A stretch of 64,000 nt of DNA from Siphonodentalium dalli (lineage: Eukaryota; Mollusca; Scaphopoda; Gadilida; Siphonodentaliidae), in the NCBI GenBank assembly GCA_032622095.1, contig CP136062.1, forward strand, positions 35,962,918 through 36,026,917. Direction: 5' to 3'. The notes beneath the pieces are model-generated. The model had not been told where the DNA came from and made no database searches. It was given only the letters and a program-made list of their open reading frames with translations. A program made the position numbers and the translations under genes. This document shows, in pieces, positions 23,491 through 36,257 of the stretch (the stretch's first letter is position 1; every line of letters begins with the position of its first letter).

Positions 23491-25250
23491 TCACTTCAAG
23501 TTGAGACGATTGAGATTTTTCACAGTATATAAACATGGACGAAGAGACAAACAAACCTCAGACTTAGACATTCTATGTTGTTATCGGAGTCGGCTACACG
23601 CCTTTAGTATTATGCCCGGTTGTAGGTACGTTGTTCGCTCGCTGGGTGGATTTAAGATTAGGGAAGTAACTTCTCTGAAATTCATCAACATATTTTTTGT
23701 GTGTGAAATTGGACCTAAATTGCTTCTCAATAACCTGGAATATTGTCAGCACTCTGTGGATTATGGTTGTACATGGACGGGACAAGATGATATATAACCT
23801 CCGAAAAAATAATGGGCGTTTACATTATTGAAAGAGCAAATTTTCGGTGAACCGAACCAGACCGAATTGAAAAGTCATTGAGTGCAGTGGTGTTACATGC
23901 ACAACACAAAAGTATTGCGAATTACAAAAGACAGATACTTAAGTTTCACAACATTATAAACCTGAATTAACAAGCATCAACCACTGGTGACTATGATTAC
24001 GAGACATCCGATTATGTAAAAATTAGTCAAGAGTCATGACGTCACAGTTCAACAAGTCTGATGGCTATAACGTACAAGTACCTGTGCAAAGGACGACAGA
24101 TAATATTCTTCAATTTTCATCGAAACTTGATTTGAGAACCATGTCGCCATGAATTATGTCGCCCAGTTACGGAGTCTGCCATTCTTTTGATCGAAACGCC
24201 TGTGATGCTGTGATACTGTTCTGATATATTTATGGAATGGTGGATAATCTCGGAGATATGGATCCAATTCTGGGCTCCACGTTATAACTGAATCAATCGC
24301 AATCGCAAGCTTTTAGTAACGTACTACCGCCATGCTCTAATTGATCACCCCCCACTTTAACAAGGTTGTAGGGCATTAATGACATCGGTTATACCATACC
24401 GCCGTTCAACCATGGTCAAGTGGTTGATATGTGGCAACCGCAGATAATCTTACAGTCTTATAAATATTATTTTGCGACCACTGTACTTCGCACTAATTTA
24501 TCACATGGACACCTTGTAAACACCCAGTCCACCTTTTCATCAGCGCCATGCACCATATTAACTATACACAAAACAATATTTCAATTAATAATTTGTTTAT
24601 GATTTAATTATCATTCAAAGTTGGTCACTGACCATCATTCGCAACTACTCGTAATATCGGTGGCCAATGTCGTTAAGGGGGAGGGGTCAATTAGAGCTTA
24701 GCTGTATACATACATGAACATGTAGACCATTCCAATGTCCAGATGCTTCATGTTCTTATCAAAACATGTCTGGCTACATGTGTGGTTATCATTCTGAGCG
24801 ATTTGGCCATTTCTGCTTTCCTAGGAAATAACCTCATCCATACACTGTAACTGGAAACCATATTAGCGAAATTCTACATTATATATGGCTCTGGTGATCA
24901 GGCAATGCCAAGTGTTGACTTATTGACGCATAGATGCGAATGGAGAATAATTTATTAGCTATCGCTTTACCAAACTTTATCATATATTAAATACATTAAA
25001 CTCTCTTTGTGTTACATGTATCTTAGTATTTGTTCATTTACTGATACAGCGCATTGGAAGTGTACGATAAACAAAACACTGAACACCGTGGCAATATTTT
25101 TTGGAGAGTGATAATAATTATGGTAACCCATTCAACATCTCCTTGTAGCGAGGACTAGTGCGCGCTATAGCGGTATTTTTCAAACAACAGTTAATTAACC
25201 AAAGTTACCATAATGGTCTCCCCAATTTTGAGTATTTTGCTTATCGCACA
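23491..25250. other. Intergenic without recognisable features
   Basis: Only short open frames without domain similarity. No array or clear inverted repeat was noticed. Confidence 0.45.
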
Positions 25251-26530
25251 CTATGTACAACGGTTTGGGAGTTTTCGCAAAGATTTGTTCCATTGGCTGT
25301 GAATGACCGATCGGTCTATGTTAGCATGTCCGGGCAATTATAGATTGATAGGTTGTTCACTCAGACCTGTTAAGATGTCTGATTTATAATGTTCACAGAA
25401 GCCCATTATCGGCAAAAAGCCTTTGCGACAAATCTCAAACATCTTTGCGATAAATCGCAGAATATAATCGCCCAGTACGTAGTCTGAGAGTTATCGTAAA
25501 GATCTTTGAGATTTATCGTAAAGGTTTGTGTGTTATCACAAAAGTGTTTGTGATTTATCGCAAATATTTGCTCCCTCATCACTCATGCATTTGGCTGTGA
25601 ATGACTGATCGGTCTATTTTAGTCCGACCGGGCATAGATTGATAGGTTCACTCAGACCTGTTTAAGATTTCTGATTTATAATATTCACAGAAGCCCATTA
25701 GTGCCAAAAAATCTTTGCGACAAATCTCAAACATCTTTGCGATAGATAAAACAATTTATTCACAGAGTACGTAGTCTGAGATTTATCGTAAAGATGTTTG
25801 AGATTTAACGTAATGGTTTGCGTGTTATCACGAAGGTGTTTGTGATTTTTCGCAAAGTTTTGCTTCTCTGAACATTCTTGAATCTGGCTGTGAATGACTG
25901 ATCGGTCTATTTTAGCCCGACCGTTCAATTATAAATTGATAGGTTGTTCACTGAGACCTGTTTAAGATGGCTGATTTATAATGTTTACACACAAATTAAG
26001 ATATTTTTAGCACCAAAAAAGTTTGCCACAAATCTCAAACATGTTTGCGATAATTCGCAAAATTTAATCACCCAGTACGCAGTCTGAGAGTCCTTGTAAA
26101 GATGTCTGAGATTCATCGTAAAGGTTTGCGCGTTATCGCAAAGTGTTTGTAATTTTTCGCAATGTTGTTTTGTGATTTATCGCGAAGGTTTGCTCGCCTT
26201 ATACCACATGTATGCTTGCTGCCAAAGAACGATCGGTCTATTTTAGCCCAACCATGCTATTATAGATCGATTGGTGGTTTACCCAGACCTGTTGAAGTTG
26301 TCGGATTATATTTATATTTATACGATTCAAGTCAATTAATGCCAATGCATGAAAATATATCTGTGATAAATCACAAACCATTGCGATTAATCGCAAACAT
26401 TTTGTAATCAATCGAAAACCTTTACACTAAATCAGATATATACCGGTACTTGTTGCAAAGTTGTTTTATTTATCGGGCTATTCTAGATCGATCGGTGTTT
26501 CATCCAGACCAGTTCCAAGATGTTTGATTT
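25251..26530. repeat. ~290-330-bp tandem repeat, about four diverged copies
   Basis: CAGACCTGTT-like anchors occur at 25362, 25653, 25953, 26284 and 26504. Units contain GCTGTGAATGACTGATCGGT, ATAGATTGATAGG and many short inverted strings such as TTTGCGATAAATCGCA and its relatives. No protein frame is conserved between units. Confidence 0.8.
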
Positions 26531-26869
26531 ATGTTTACTTAATATTATTGCACACAAATTAAGAAATTATTTTTGGACGTTCAGACCAATTTTACTACAC
26601 ATGCAGGGAACAGGGAATCCTGAAATCGAGATCTTAAACTTTGATTTAAGTTCAAAATCACGATCAAGGTTCTATACTAATAAAAGTAATGCATGTATAA
26701 TTCGGATTATTTCATTATCACTATGTAATGGAGTGGTTTTGTACTTTATTCAATGTTTAAACGCCATAGCTTCATTCGGAATCTAAATTGCCACATTGTT
26801 AAATTTGCCGTCGGCCATGTTTCGTAATTTCGAGTGCTTGGTATCTGGGCAGGTTCTTTACTTAGTACC

Positions 26870-27415
26870 TATATGTTTGGTACTCTGGAGTACCAAATTG
26901 CTAGGTACTATGCATAGTACCTAAATACTTCAGAGTACCTGTCTTTATATTCGGTACTTCATATAATATAATGGGTGTGTCAAGAAAGCGTGTATTTCTT
27001 GGTACTTCATGTCGTGTGCATCATGAATTCGGTGACATAAAGGCAGAGTGGGTATTATATGCACAATGCCCGGATAGAATCTAAATATTTATAAGGTAAT
27101 TCAGAGTACCAATCATTTTGGTACTCTAGAGTACCTAAACGTTTGGTACTTCAGAGTACCACTTTTGGTACCCCAGAGTGCCACTTTTGGTACTCCAGAG
27201 TACCTAAACTTTTGGTACTCCAGAGTACCTAAACTGTTGGTACTCCAGAGTACCACTTTTGGTACCCCAGAGTACCACTTTTGGTACTCCAGAGTACCTA
27301 AACTTTTGGTACTCCAGAGTACCTAAACTTTTGGTACTCCAGAGTACCAGACAGTTGGTACTTCCCCTGGGACAAAGCTTAGTACCTACGTAGGTACTCT
27401 GAAGTACCTATTTTT
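26870..27415. repeat. GGTACTC palindrome minisatellite
   Basis: From about 27110 to 27360 roughly eleven units of 23-27 bp repeat TTTTGGTACTCCAGAGTACC. The perfect palindrome GGTACTCTAGAGTACC begins at 27118. Looser copies begin at 26870. Each unit can form its own small hairpin. Confidence 0.88.
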
Positions 27416-27734
27416 TTAAGAGTGTATACCAAAACGTAAAACTTCATTTTGATAATCGCACTCCTGTGTAGTCACTCTGAGGGGCTCGTTGACTGACCGT
27501 TCAGCCTCGTTTGGCAAATCATCGCTACACCACCCTTAACGTTTTCCTCCGTCGGATGCTTATTCTGGGGAATTTTGGGCTTACATTTCTGGGGCGGCTT
27601 GGTGTAATATTTGGCTTTAAGTAAATTCAACCGTATATAGCAAGTAGTGTATTTTCCCGTGCAAAATAATGCATGTTTTGTCAACAGTGCCGGTATTTTC
27701 GTCATGTGTGATCATTTTCTGACACCTAATGCAT

Positions 27735-28090
27735 TATATATTGTTTTCTCTGTCGTTCCATCACTCACTGCGTGCTGGACAATAACCATATTACTGGGCA
27801 AACCTAAAGCAGATAATACATACATATCCATTTGTCCGGAGTTCTAAATCCCTGTCTCCAAAAATGACTCAAAAACTAGAATATACCCAAGCGGATTATA
27901 ACCTATACATATTGTTTTCTCTGTCGTTCCACCACTCAATGCGTGCCGGACAATAAACATATTACTGGGCAAACCTAAAGTACATAATACACACCTCTCC
28001 ATTTGTCCAGGGTCTTTGGTTCAGTGCTGAGATATAAATTCATGTCTTCGAAAATTACCCCAAAACTATAAGTGCCTCGTTGCCACTCGG
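27735..28090. repeat. ~171-bp duplication, two copies
   Basis: TTGTTTTCTCTGTCGTTCCA begins both copies (27741 and 27912), followed by GGACAATAA and CATATTACTGGGCAAACC in each. A C12 run follows at 28106-28117. Confidence 0.8.
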
Positions 28091-28424
28091 AGCGGCTTCG
28101 ATCGACCCCCCCCCCCCGTGTACATATTCCGGACGAATTCGTCACATCAGCTAGTCTATAATAACATTCAATTGGTGTCTTATGGAGCGTTCATCGACCA
28201 ATTAACCTGATTCGGCAAGGGTTCTTTAATATTTTTCTGCATAATTCAAACAATAGTAATTTAGATTTATATGCCTGTTACACATTGCATAGATAATTCA
28301 GATTGGCCATCAGCCATTATTAGCTTAACTTTACAAAGTAAAGTTTGGGCTATTGTCATGGGTTGGTGTCTTTCGTTCGTGCGTCAACAATTTCCTTCGG
28401 CACGACTTGCAGGCTGTATCCCTC

Positions 28425-28550
28425 ATCTGATCTTCATCAAACTTTATATGTATCTTCAGGGTAATGGGAGCGCCCTGCATGTTGTATACCTCGTCCGATC
28501 TTTACCAAACTTCATATGTAGCTTCAGGGTGATGGGAGATCAAAAGTTAC
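28425..28550. repeat. ~60-bp repeat, two copies
   Basis: ATCTTCATCAAACTTTATAT and ATCTTTACCAAACTTCATAT are each followed by GTAnCTTCAGGGTnATGGGAG. It is related to the family at 12400-12815. Confidence 0.75.
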
Positions 28551-28807
28551 TTTTGTTAAGTCATTACTCCTTCCATCATGCCACGGTTTGAATAACAGAT
28601 TAGGGGAGCGAACATTGTGGAACTATGTAATTTGATATTGGACGCGTTGAAAATCAATTCATTTTCTGTTGTCTATTTCGAAGAGGTGTATATATAATTT
28701 CACTCATAACATAAGTTCAGATTATCCAAATACCGCGAAAATCAAATCTTTTGAAAACATAATGGCAAAACAAATATCAGTTTTACCTAGCAGCAGCATA
28801 GCAGTTT

Positions 28808-28890
28808 AGTAAGACCCACACACATGATAGTATGACCCACACACATGATAGTAAGACCCAGACATATGATCGTAAGACCCACACATATGA
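28808..28890. repeat. 21-bp tandem repeat, four copies
   Basis: Units are variants of GTAAGACCCACACACATGATA. Confidence 0.88.
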
Positions 28891-31800
28891 TAGCACATTA
28901 GCAGGATCACTTAGTCAGGATGAACTAGAGAGTGCATGTCCTGTTGTTTACGAAACCGATATAGGGTGTCCTTGTGAGTGTATAGTTTCCATCCGTATAT
29001 CTGATACACACCGTATCAACTACATGTAGCGATGTTTTACCTGGTCATCCGTAGCAACTGCCAGGTGTATAGTTTCCATAAAAAAAATGATGGAATGGCA
29101 TTATGTCCCTGACCCCCCGAATGTGGTTCGGGACATATAGCCAACGCACCCGTCCGTCTCGCCATCCATATACAAACATCGCAATCCTGTGTTATACCTA
29201 TCACATTTCGTTGTTCGTTGGTATGGTGATTGTACAGGGAAGGACACCCACAAACAGGTACAACGGGTTTCGCCATCCATCTTCACAAGAGTTACTGGCC
29301 GTGTTTGACTTGGATATTTCCAAATGTGGTGTCCCTATTTATGATTGAAAACACAACACATAAATAAATGATCATAGTTCAGTATAAATGATCGCCGATA
29401 TTGCAGTGTATTTGTTTATATGAGAAGCTCCGCGATGCATACTACATACATTCATCGCGAGTTCATGAGCGTTCGGTCTTTGTGACAGTTGCTACAGATA
29501 AGCAGGTGAAACAGCGCTACATGTAGATGATACCTTGAGTATGAAATATGCGGATTTGGCCGCGACGTATGTATTTTAGTGTTGTGAATCATACGTATCA
29601 CGGTCCAACCAGTCATCACAAATGTGTTGTAACTAGCACGTAGTTTATAAATATACTCATGTCAAGATGAAATGCCTGTGATCTGATCTAGTGTAGATAA
29701 TGGATTGAGATTCATAATAGTATATGTCACATAGTTACATTGTAAGTCCGGATACTATGTTGTTGTGTAAACATGGGACGTGAGTGTCAACTTTCGCAGG
29801 TAGATGACTTTATATAATAATATGTTGACACAATCCTTAAACGAATATGTCAGCTTTAAACTGGGACATAGATCATCGGATTTGTTGGTGTTTTTGTATG
29901 GGTAATTGTTGATAGACCAGCGTTGTGGAAACACTGCCCACTTATTGTAGGGTTCTCTCATTCATTCATACCGGAATTACGACCCTTGTTGGCCTTGGGA
30001 ATTTGTAAATATTATGCATGTACGGACATTTCACCTGGTAACTCGAGTGCGGTTCATCGGAGCCCAGCGTTGATGAGAGGCTACTCACATACTACGGGTT
30101 TCGACTATTAATTGTTACCAGTGTTACGGCCCTTGTTGAACTTATTATGTTGAATGTTCATCATATATATATATTTTAATATATATTCCATATATATTCA
30201 CATATATTGTTACTCAAGTAGCAAAGGTCAGACGTAAATGCGTAGACCTGGATTGTTGGAAGGATATACTGAAATAAAGGCTGATGTGCGCTGTATGAGC
30301 AGTCAATATATAGCGTCGTCGGGGGGGGGGGTGGCGTTGGTGTGGTACATGTAGCAGTCTTCCCCAATGGCTGATCATGTGTTTGAAGTGGCTAGGCTGA
30401 GTGGTGGTTGATTGCGGATGTTGACGTTTCTGTTGACACCACCGAATTTATTGAATCCATTGAACATAAGTGCCCAGTAATTGCAACGAGAGTATAAATG
30501 TGTTAACCAGCAAAAACAATGATGTTCTAATTAGTCTGATGTATATATCCACAACTGCGGCGCCCCAGGTCATCAGGTATATTTCCAAAACTGGATGGAT
30601 AAAATGGACACCATAAAGTCGTTGATAGAGTATGTGCATGTACGTGTAGTTATAGTGATTTGCATATGGGTGATTCGATTGCTCGAAATGGAGCCCATGG
30701 ACATAGAAAAGGCGGCTAAAGCATACATGACGGCAAGGCAACAGCATTAAAGATACGGGAGGTCTTGACAGTGGGTATGCTGTTAAAATAGTCACCTCCG
30801 TCAAAAACCGCCATAAACAGAAGGAATAGTAAGACATAGACATACCTTGTTCTTATGTAAATCAGAAATATGACATAAACGGTATGTTATTGTCAACTTT
30901 CTCCCCTTTGTTATGTAAACAAGAGCAAAACAGTTACGTTTCCTGGCTTTTGTTTAGATCCGGATATGGTAAACATAAAGAGCGTTATTTGTTAATGTGT
31001 TCCTGATATGGAAATAATAAAGAGCGTTTATATATTTTGTGTGTGATTAACCAATATAATCGCGCTGTGTTATGTAAACAGAAGCACAACTTATGTAACA
31101 CGAGCAGGCTCTTGCTTACGGACACCATCGTACGCCTTGACGACAATATACTATGTACGCGCTGATTATGTTTGGCATATGAGCGGAACTGTTTATATGT
31201 TGGTGTTCCTTCTGTTGATGCGATTTGAACAAATATAAATATTTATGCAACGAACACCGCCCGTGCCTTTAAGTCTCGTGAACATTTTTCATTATCTATA
31301 AAATCGAAAATTATAAGGGTGCCGAAAAGTAAATGTGTGGAGTGAATTCCGAATGCTATTAACCATCCTTATTTGTAAATGAACCGCGTGGTATGTCATA
31401 GAAGCTGAAATGACAATAAACAAAATATCAAACCAATACAAACATTAAGAACGTTATACATGCACAATGATACCTGACTGAAATATTAAGCATGTTTGGG
31501 ACAACATGTACGTCAACCGTCGTACTTAAAACGTCAAAAGACTGTGATTTATAAACATGTGTGTAAAAAATAATTAACCAGTTGTGTCTCTGCATGATTA
31601 ATATTGTATAGTATATATAGACTATTAACCTATTACACAACTGACATGTACGGGAAACGGAATATAGCCATCAAGCTGATGGGTGGTCATTCATCCACTC
31701 AATTACAATATTATAGCCTGTTTTGCTTTGCGAAGGTTTGAATATCATCATATTAACCTGTGTATATGGTTTAAATATGATAAGGTATCGACATCGGTCA

Positions 31801-31893
31801 TATTTAGACCCATATTGTTCCATGTGGCAAGAAGACTCATATATGTAGAATGATTAAGGCATTGCCAATTTCTATAGGGCCCTGCAATTACGA
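28891..31893. other. Intergenic without recognisable genes
   Basis: No supported gene. 29090-29300 contains CGTCCGTCTCGCCATCCATA and CGCAATCCTGTGTTATACC, which look like a dispersed repeat. ATAAAGAGCG strings near 30978 and 31020, each preceded by GATATGG, recur inverted near 45338 and in the LTR element near 57490. They may be pieces of one dispersed family. Confidence 0.4.
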
Positions 31894-33378
31894 TAGACCA
31901 GACTTCATTCGCGACTTAGTATCACAGTAACTAAACAATTTACCTTGTTAGGGATCCATTTTAATATTGACTTGTCAAAAATGCAAATAAATTACGACGA
32001 TAAAATGGACGAAATAAGAAAGATGATCACATCATGGAAACACCGGTTGACTACGCCAATTGGTAGATTAATAGTCATCAAGACAATAATTATCCCCAAA
32101 TTGACACATCTATTTCTAACTCTTCCAAATCCGCACCGCGAATTTTATAAAAAGCTGAACACGTTGCTCCATAACTTCTTATGGAATTCGAAAAGAGATC
32201 GAGTCAGTCGACAACAGATGTGCAATAATATATCAGATGGTGGCTTGAAAATGATTAATGTGGAGACGTTCAATTTATCAATTAAAATAACTTGGATACG
32301 ACGCCTCATTATCAAACAACTGCAAATGGGCACCTCTCATCTCGGATCATCCTATTTTAGATGATCACCTGTGCCTCACATACGACAGAAATATATATAT
32401 TACAACACGTAAGCGTATTGTCAAATCCATTTGGGAAAGATGTCTTTTCATCATGGTGTGAGTATTTAAGATAGAACTCTTAAAATGTCTTGTCGAAAAC
32501 GATCTGGAATAATCCAGCAATTACTCTCTATGTGCGATGCATCAAGTACAACTCATGGAGGGCAAAGGGAGTGATTTTCATCAACGATTTGATCCAGAGC
32601 GATGGAAGGATTCACAGTCAATGTTAAGCACATATAATATAAGAAAGAACTGTATTACTTTAACCAGTATCACTCGACTAATATTGGAAATATCAAAACT
32701 TGTTGACAAACCACTGAGACGAATTGCTAGCCCGTTTCTTCCAGACCATTTTGTAATTATTGTACGCGACCGAAAAGGTGGACAAGATTTTTACAGAATT
32801 CTCAATTCAAGTTTCCCCACCCCAAAATCATGCAGAAAATGGGAAGGTGTAATCAACTCTTGGGACACTCACTTTAAGCTACAGTGCACCACCACCACGC
32901 CTGACACTAAACTGCAATGGTTACAATATCGAATAAACACTCGAATCCTTGCGACCAGTCGATTTCGTAATATAATAAAGCTAAGACAAAATGATAGTTG
33001 CGAAAGATGCCAAACAGAAATTGAAACAATTTCACACATATTTTGGGACTCTAGATGTGTCCAGTCTTTCTTTAACAAACTGATCGAATGGGGAACTGAC
33101 AAAGGCATCGACTTACGTGTTTCGAAAAAGACCATTCTACTTGGAGCTATCCCTTTGGAACCAAACAGCGTGATAAATTATTTTTTACTTATTTTGAAAC
33201 AATATCTTTATAAAGCAAAGTTTTCCGATAATCACTCGATCAACTTGAACGAATTTTTTAATGAACTCAGATTACGTTATGACTGTGATAAGTTAAGGGC
33301 ACGATGCAACATGGACATAACAGCATTTCAACAGAAGTGGTTAATTCTGGAGAAAGCACTAGCCTTCGCACAATAATA
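31894..33378 (+). pseudogene. LINE ORF2 C-terminal part (L1/Tx1-like), decayed
   Basis: Three frames must be combined. From about 31897 a frame gives KQFTLLGIHFN, a thumb-region segment with TPIGRLIVIKTIIIPKL and LPNPHREFYKKLN, to a stop at 32360. A second frame (about 32499-32625) gives TIWNNPAITL and NSWRAKGVIFINDLI. A third (32537-33376) covers the rest, with LQWLQYRINTRIL and a Cys-His motif CERCQTEIETISHIF...C. This order matches the C-terminal third of the ORF2 protein at 49322-53150, but residues differ widely, so it is another family. The endonuclease and the reverse transcriptase catalytic core are absent. At least two frameshifts show it is dead. Confidence 0.88.
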
Positions 33379-34232
33379 TGCCCACCGACAGATATATTCC
33401 ATTTATCCGGGCAAACCGAAAAACATTTGTGAGATAATAACTACATATATCGTCCAATCATCCAGACTCCAGAGCAATATAGAATAAGGTGGTACAAGAA
33501 CGACTTAATTCAATCGACAACCTTGACGAATTTCTCAAAATTAAAAAGCCATTTGCACCTGCCTATTGATATGACCTCCTTAAGATTTGTATTTGATCTT
33601 TCCGCAAATACATTTTGCAAACTTATGTCAACGTCGAGATCAAGACAACGTTACCAGCAACTGATCAATTACAGTAACTATTCTTAGACACCATCATATA
33701 TATTGCTGCTAGTGGTACGAATGTATGCAGACGCCCACACGCACAATGCATGTGGTCGTCTGGAGCGTGCGTGCCAGTCAAATGTATGCACAAATGTAAG
33801 TTTGTTTGGTTACACCTCCCCCACACGGCCCATTGATAAATGTTTGAATACACATCGGTATGTAAAATGACTGCATATATGTATATCTTTGGGTAATAAA
33901 CATTAGAAAAAAGAAAGAAAAAATTGAAGACATTGCCAATATTGAAATAGAATAAGATGGAGCTAAGAAATTCTATCCACTTGAGTTATAGACCACTATG
34001 GTTCCAGTCCCCAATTTGAATGAACGCAGATGGAAAAGTCAGTTTTCAAAACAACTCACGTTCACTTACTTGAGACAATAAATGCCCGTGTTGTATGGCA
34101 TTATTGTTCAATATATCGCTTCGGTGTTGCGACCATCTTGTAGAGAATTTAATTGCGGTCCCAAACGGTGTACCCATGCACTACTTTACTTAGGACAGAT
34201 TTGAACGAATGTTGTCACCACTTTGTCAGATG
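33379..34232. other. Flank of the LINE fragment
   Basis: No gene is seen. It probably contains LINE 3' sequence (an AAAGAAAGAAAAAATTG A-rich stretch at 33910-33935). Confidence 0.4.
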
Positions 34233-34390
34233 TTGTAATCTTTGTTAATAAGGTATCTTTCGATCAACACCCCTCCTTAAAATGTGCTAATAAATTGCTA
34301 TGGTGCTGGTTGATCCCGCCGAATTCTTACGATGACGACATAGCAAACTGATGCTGTTATGAAAAGTACCGTTATTTCTTTCCACAATTG
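34233..34390 (+). pseudogene. Decayed relative of the secreted cysteine-peptide gene
   Basis: CTAATAAATTGCTATGGTGC TGGT near 34288-34311 parallels the codons for the C-terminal LICYGAGG of the gene at 62711-62932. The following bases share TGATGCTGTT and AAGTACCGTT with that gene's 3' untranslated region. A TGA replaces the last residues and the upstream half cannot be read in frame. This is a dead paralogue or a captured fragment. Confidence 0.6.
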
Positions 34391-34929
34391 TTAAATATGC
34401 AGCGTTTGGTTAATCCGAGCGATAATTATTTTACAATATTCGTGTTTTAAAATGTTTTCTACATAAAAAAAGCCTTTTATAATCATTACCTCGCGATTCT
34501 TTCACATTAGCCAAAGAACGCGAAAATGACAATTTTAGAAAACATAACAGTACCTTTTCTTAACAGAATCAGTCTTCCACAACAATATCATATTGCGCAA
34601 GACCCAGAAACATCATAGCATATTAGACCTCTTTACCAGGGGTGAGCTGCAGATTGTCTTGCTGTTTCCGACCCGATATTGTGGCATATGGCGGCGCGTG
34701 TAGTTTGTCTCGCTCCCTCCGGGAAATTTGATGTTGCATGGGGGTCTTGCTGATTTGCTATTATGCCATTAACTCTTTCGCTGCCACCCGCCACCACAGA
34801 CGTATCCCCCAGTGCCACGCATCCTGTACATATATCCATGTATTTCAGGTATATATGGGTAATACATTATATCTCAAGCAGTTTCTAATATAATTAGTTG
34901 AAACTTCACATGTATATAGACATAGGTAT

Positions 34930-35400
34930 ACCCTGTCGAATGCCACCGTGGACACGACCACAAAGGTCACGTGACATTGGCGGCCATCTTGGATTAGTGG
35001 CTATTTGCCGGTATATGTACAGTATGTGTGGCTATGAATGGGTGTGTTGTTTGTTTTCTAATTTTCAACCCAATTATACGATGTCCAACAGTAGGGTACA
35101 CGGGAGTAACCTATATGAACCCACTTTGGACATAAAATAGGTCACGTGACCTTGGCGTCCATCTTGGATTTATGCAAGTTGCCACCTATTTGTAGCAAAA
35201 TGGGATACAATGGCGCACTTTGTTGAGTTCGTACTTTTGTTGCTTGAATATTCCCTGATAGGTACAATTCCGAATATAGATATATATATAACCATACCCA
35301 TATGTATATATATACCTGCAGTGGGACATATGACCCTGCTCCGCCCCTTATAAGTCACGTGATCTTGACGGCCATCTTGAATTTCAGGAAAATTGGGTTT
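34930..35400. repeat. ~175-213-bp repeat with E-box and GCCATCTTG, three copies
   Basis: GTCACGTGACATTGGCGGCC, GTCACGTGACCTTGGCGTCC and GTCACGTGATCTTGACGGCC start at 34966, 35141 and 35354, each followed by ATCTTGGATT or ATCTTGAATT. The unit thus pairs a USF-class box with a YY1-class GCCATCTTG site. Confidence 0.8.
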
Positions 35401-35544
35401 TACGATGATTTATGTGAATTATATGGGTCACGCGGGCGTACGCATGGTCAACTCACCAGCATAATTAATTTAGTTGCCTGTTATCATCACTGGAAAATGA
35501 TACAATAGACAAGGGTTGTTCAAAAGCAGTAAAGATGTATTATA

Positions 35545-35895
35545 CATAATAGGTATAAGTATCTTATGCGCCGCAGGCGCCCCTCGATCATTAGAGTATA
35601 TAGGTTAGTTACCCACCCGCCACCCTATCCCGCCACCCATAGTATCTTATGCGCCGCAGGCGCCCCTATAGAGGCTACTGCCCACATACATAATAGGTAT
35701 AAGTATCTTATGCGCCCTATATGCGCCCCTCGATCATTAGAGTATAGAGGTTAGTTACCCACCCACCACCGCATCCCGCCACCCATACTGTAGTATATTA
35801 TGCGCCCCTATAGAGGCTACTGCCCACCTAAATAATAGGTATAAGTATCTTATGCGCCGCAGGCGCCCCTCGATTATTAGAGTATAGAGGTAATA
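35545..35895. repeat. ~143-bp tandem repeat, 2.5 copies
   Basis: ATAGGTATAAGTATCTTATG recurs near 35549, 35693 and 35835, followed by GCGCCGCAGGCGC (a palindrome) and CCCCTCGATCATTAGAGTAT. Confidence 0.9.
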
Positions 35896-36257
35896 ACAAT
35901 AACTTCTTCAGTCCTGAGTCTTTTGCGAGCAGCCATTTTCTACTGATAACCACGTGCTAACACCAATGACGCAATATTCCGTCTCTGACTCTACTCCCAT
36001 AACGTCAGAAATAGCATGACATTGTCACTTTAAATTGTTCGCGCGCAACAGTACTACATATATATACATTGTACACTGTCAAACATGCCCGAAAGAATAG
36101 AGTTATATTCTATACATTAGACTACATACCAAATTCGCAAAAATGCGCGATTGGCAGCGTCTTCGAAGTTCGCATTTATGCGCGTTTGGCAGCGAAAGAG
36201 TTAATGCAAATCTATGCTGTTAAGAAAAACAGTACCTTTTTCGCCGCATATATGCAA

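Larger units (their letters stand above)
34773..36200. mobile_element. piggyBac-type non-autonomous element, TTAA flanks
   Basis: TTAA (34769-34772) precedes CTCTTTCGCTGCCA, and TGGCAGCGAAAGAG is followed by TTAA (36201-36204). A TTAA target duplication with CYCTTT-type ends is the piggyBac signature. The 1428-bp inside carries no transposase. It contains the ~195-bp GTCACGTGAC repeat and the 143-bp GCGCCGCAGGCGC repeat, so it is either a non-autonomous derivative or two unrelated ends with matching sequence. Confidence 0.6.

Noticed and set aside
28271-28591. 106-codon + strand frame
   Set aside because: It crosses the dispersed CACCAAACTTCATATG repeat; composition is not protein-like in a recognisable way.
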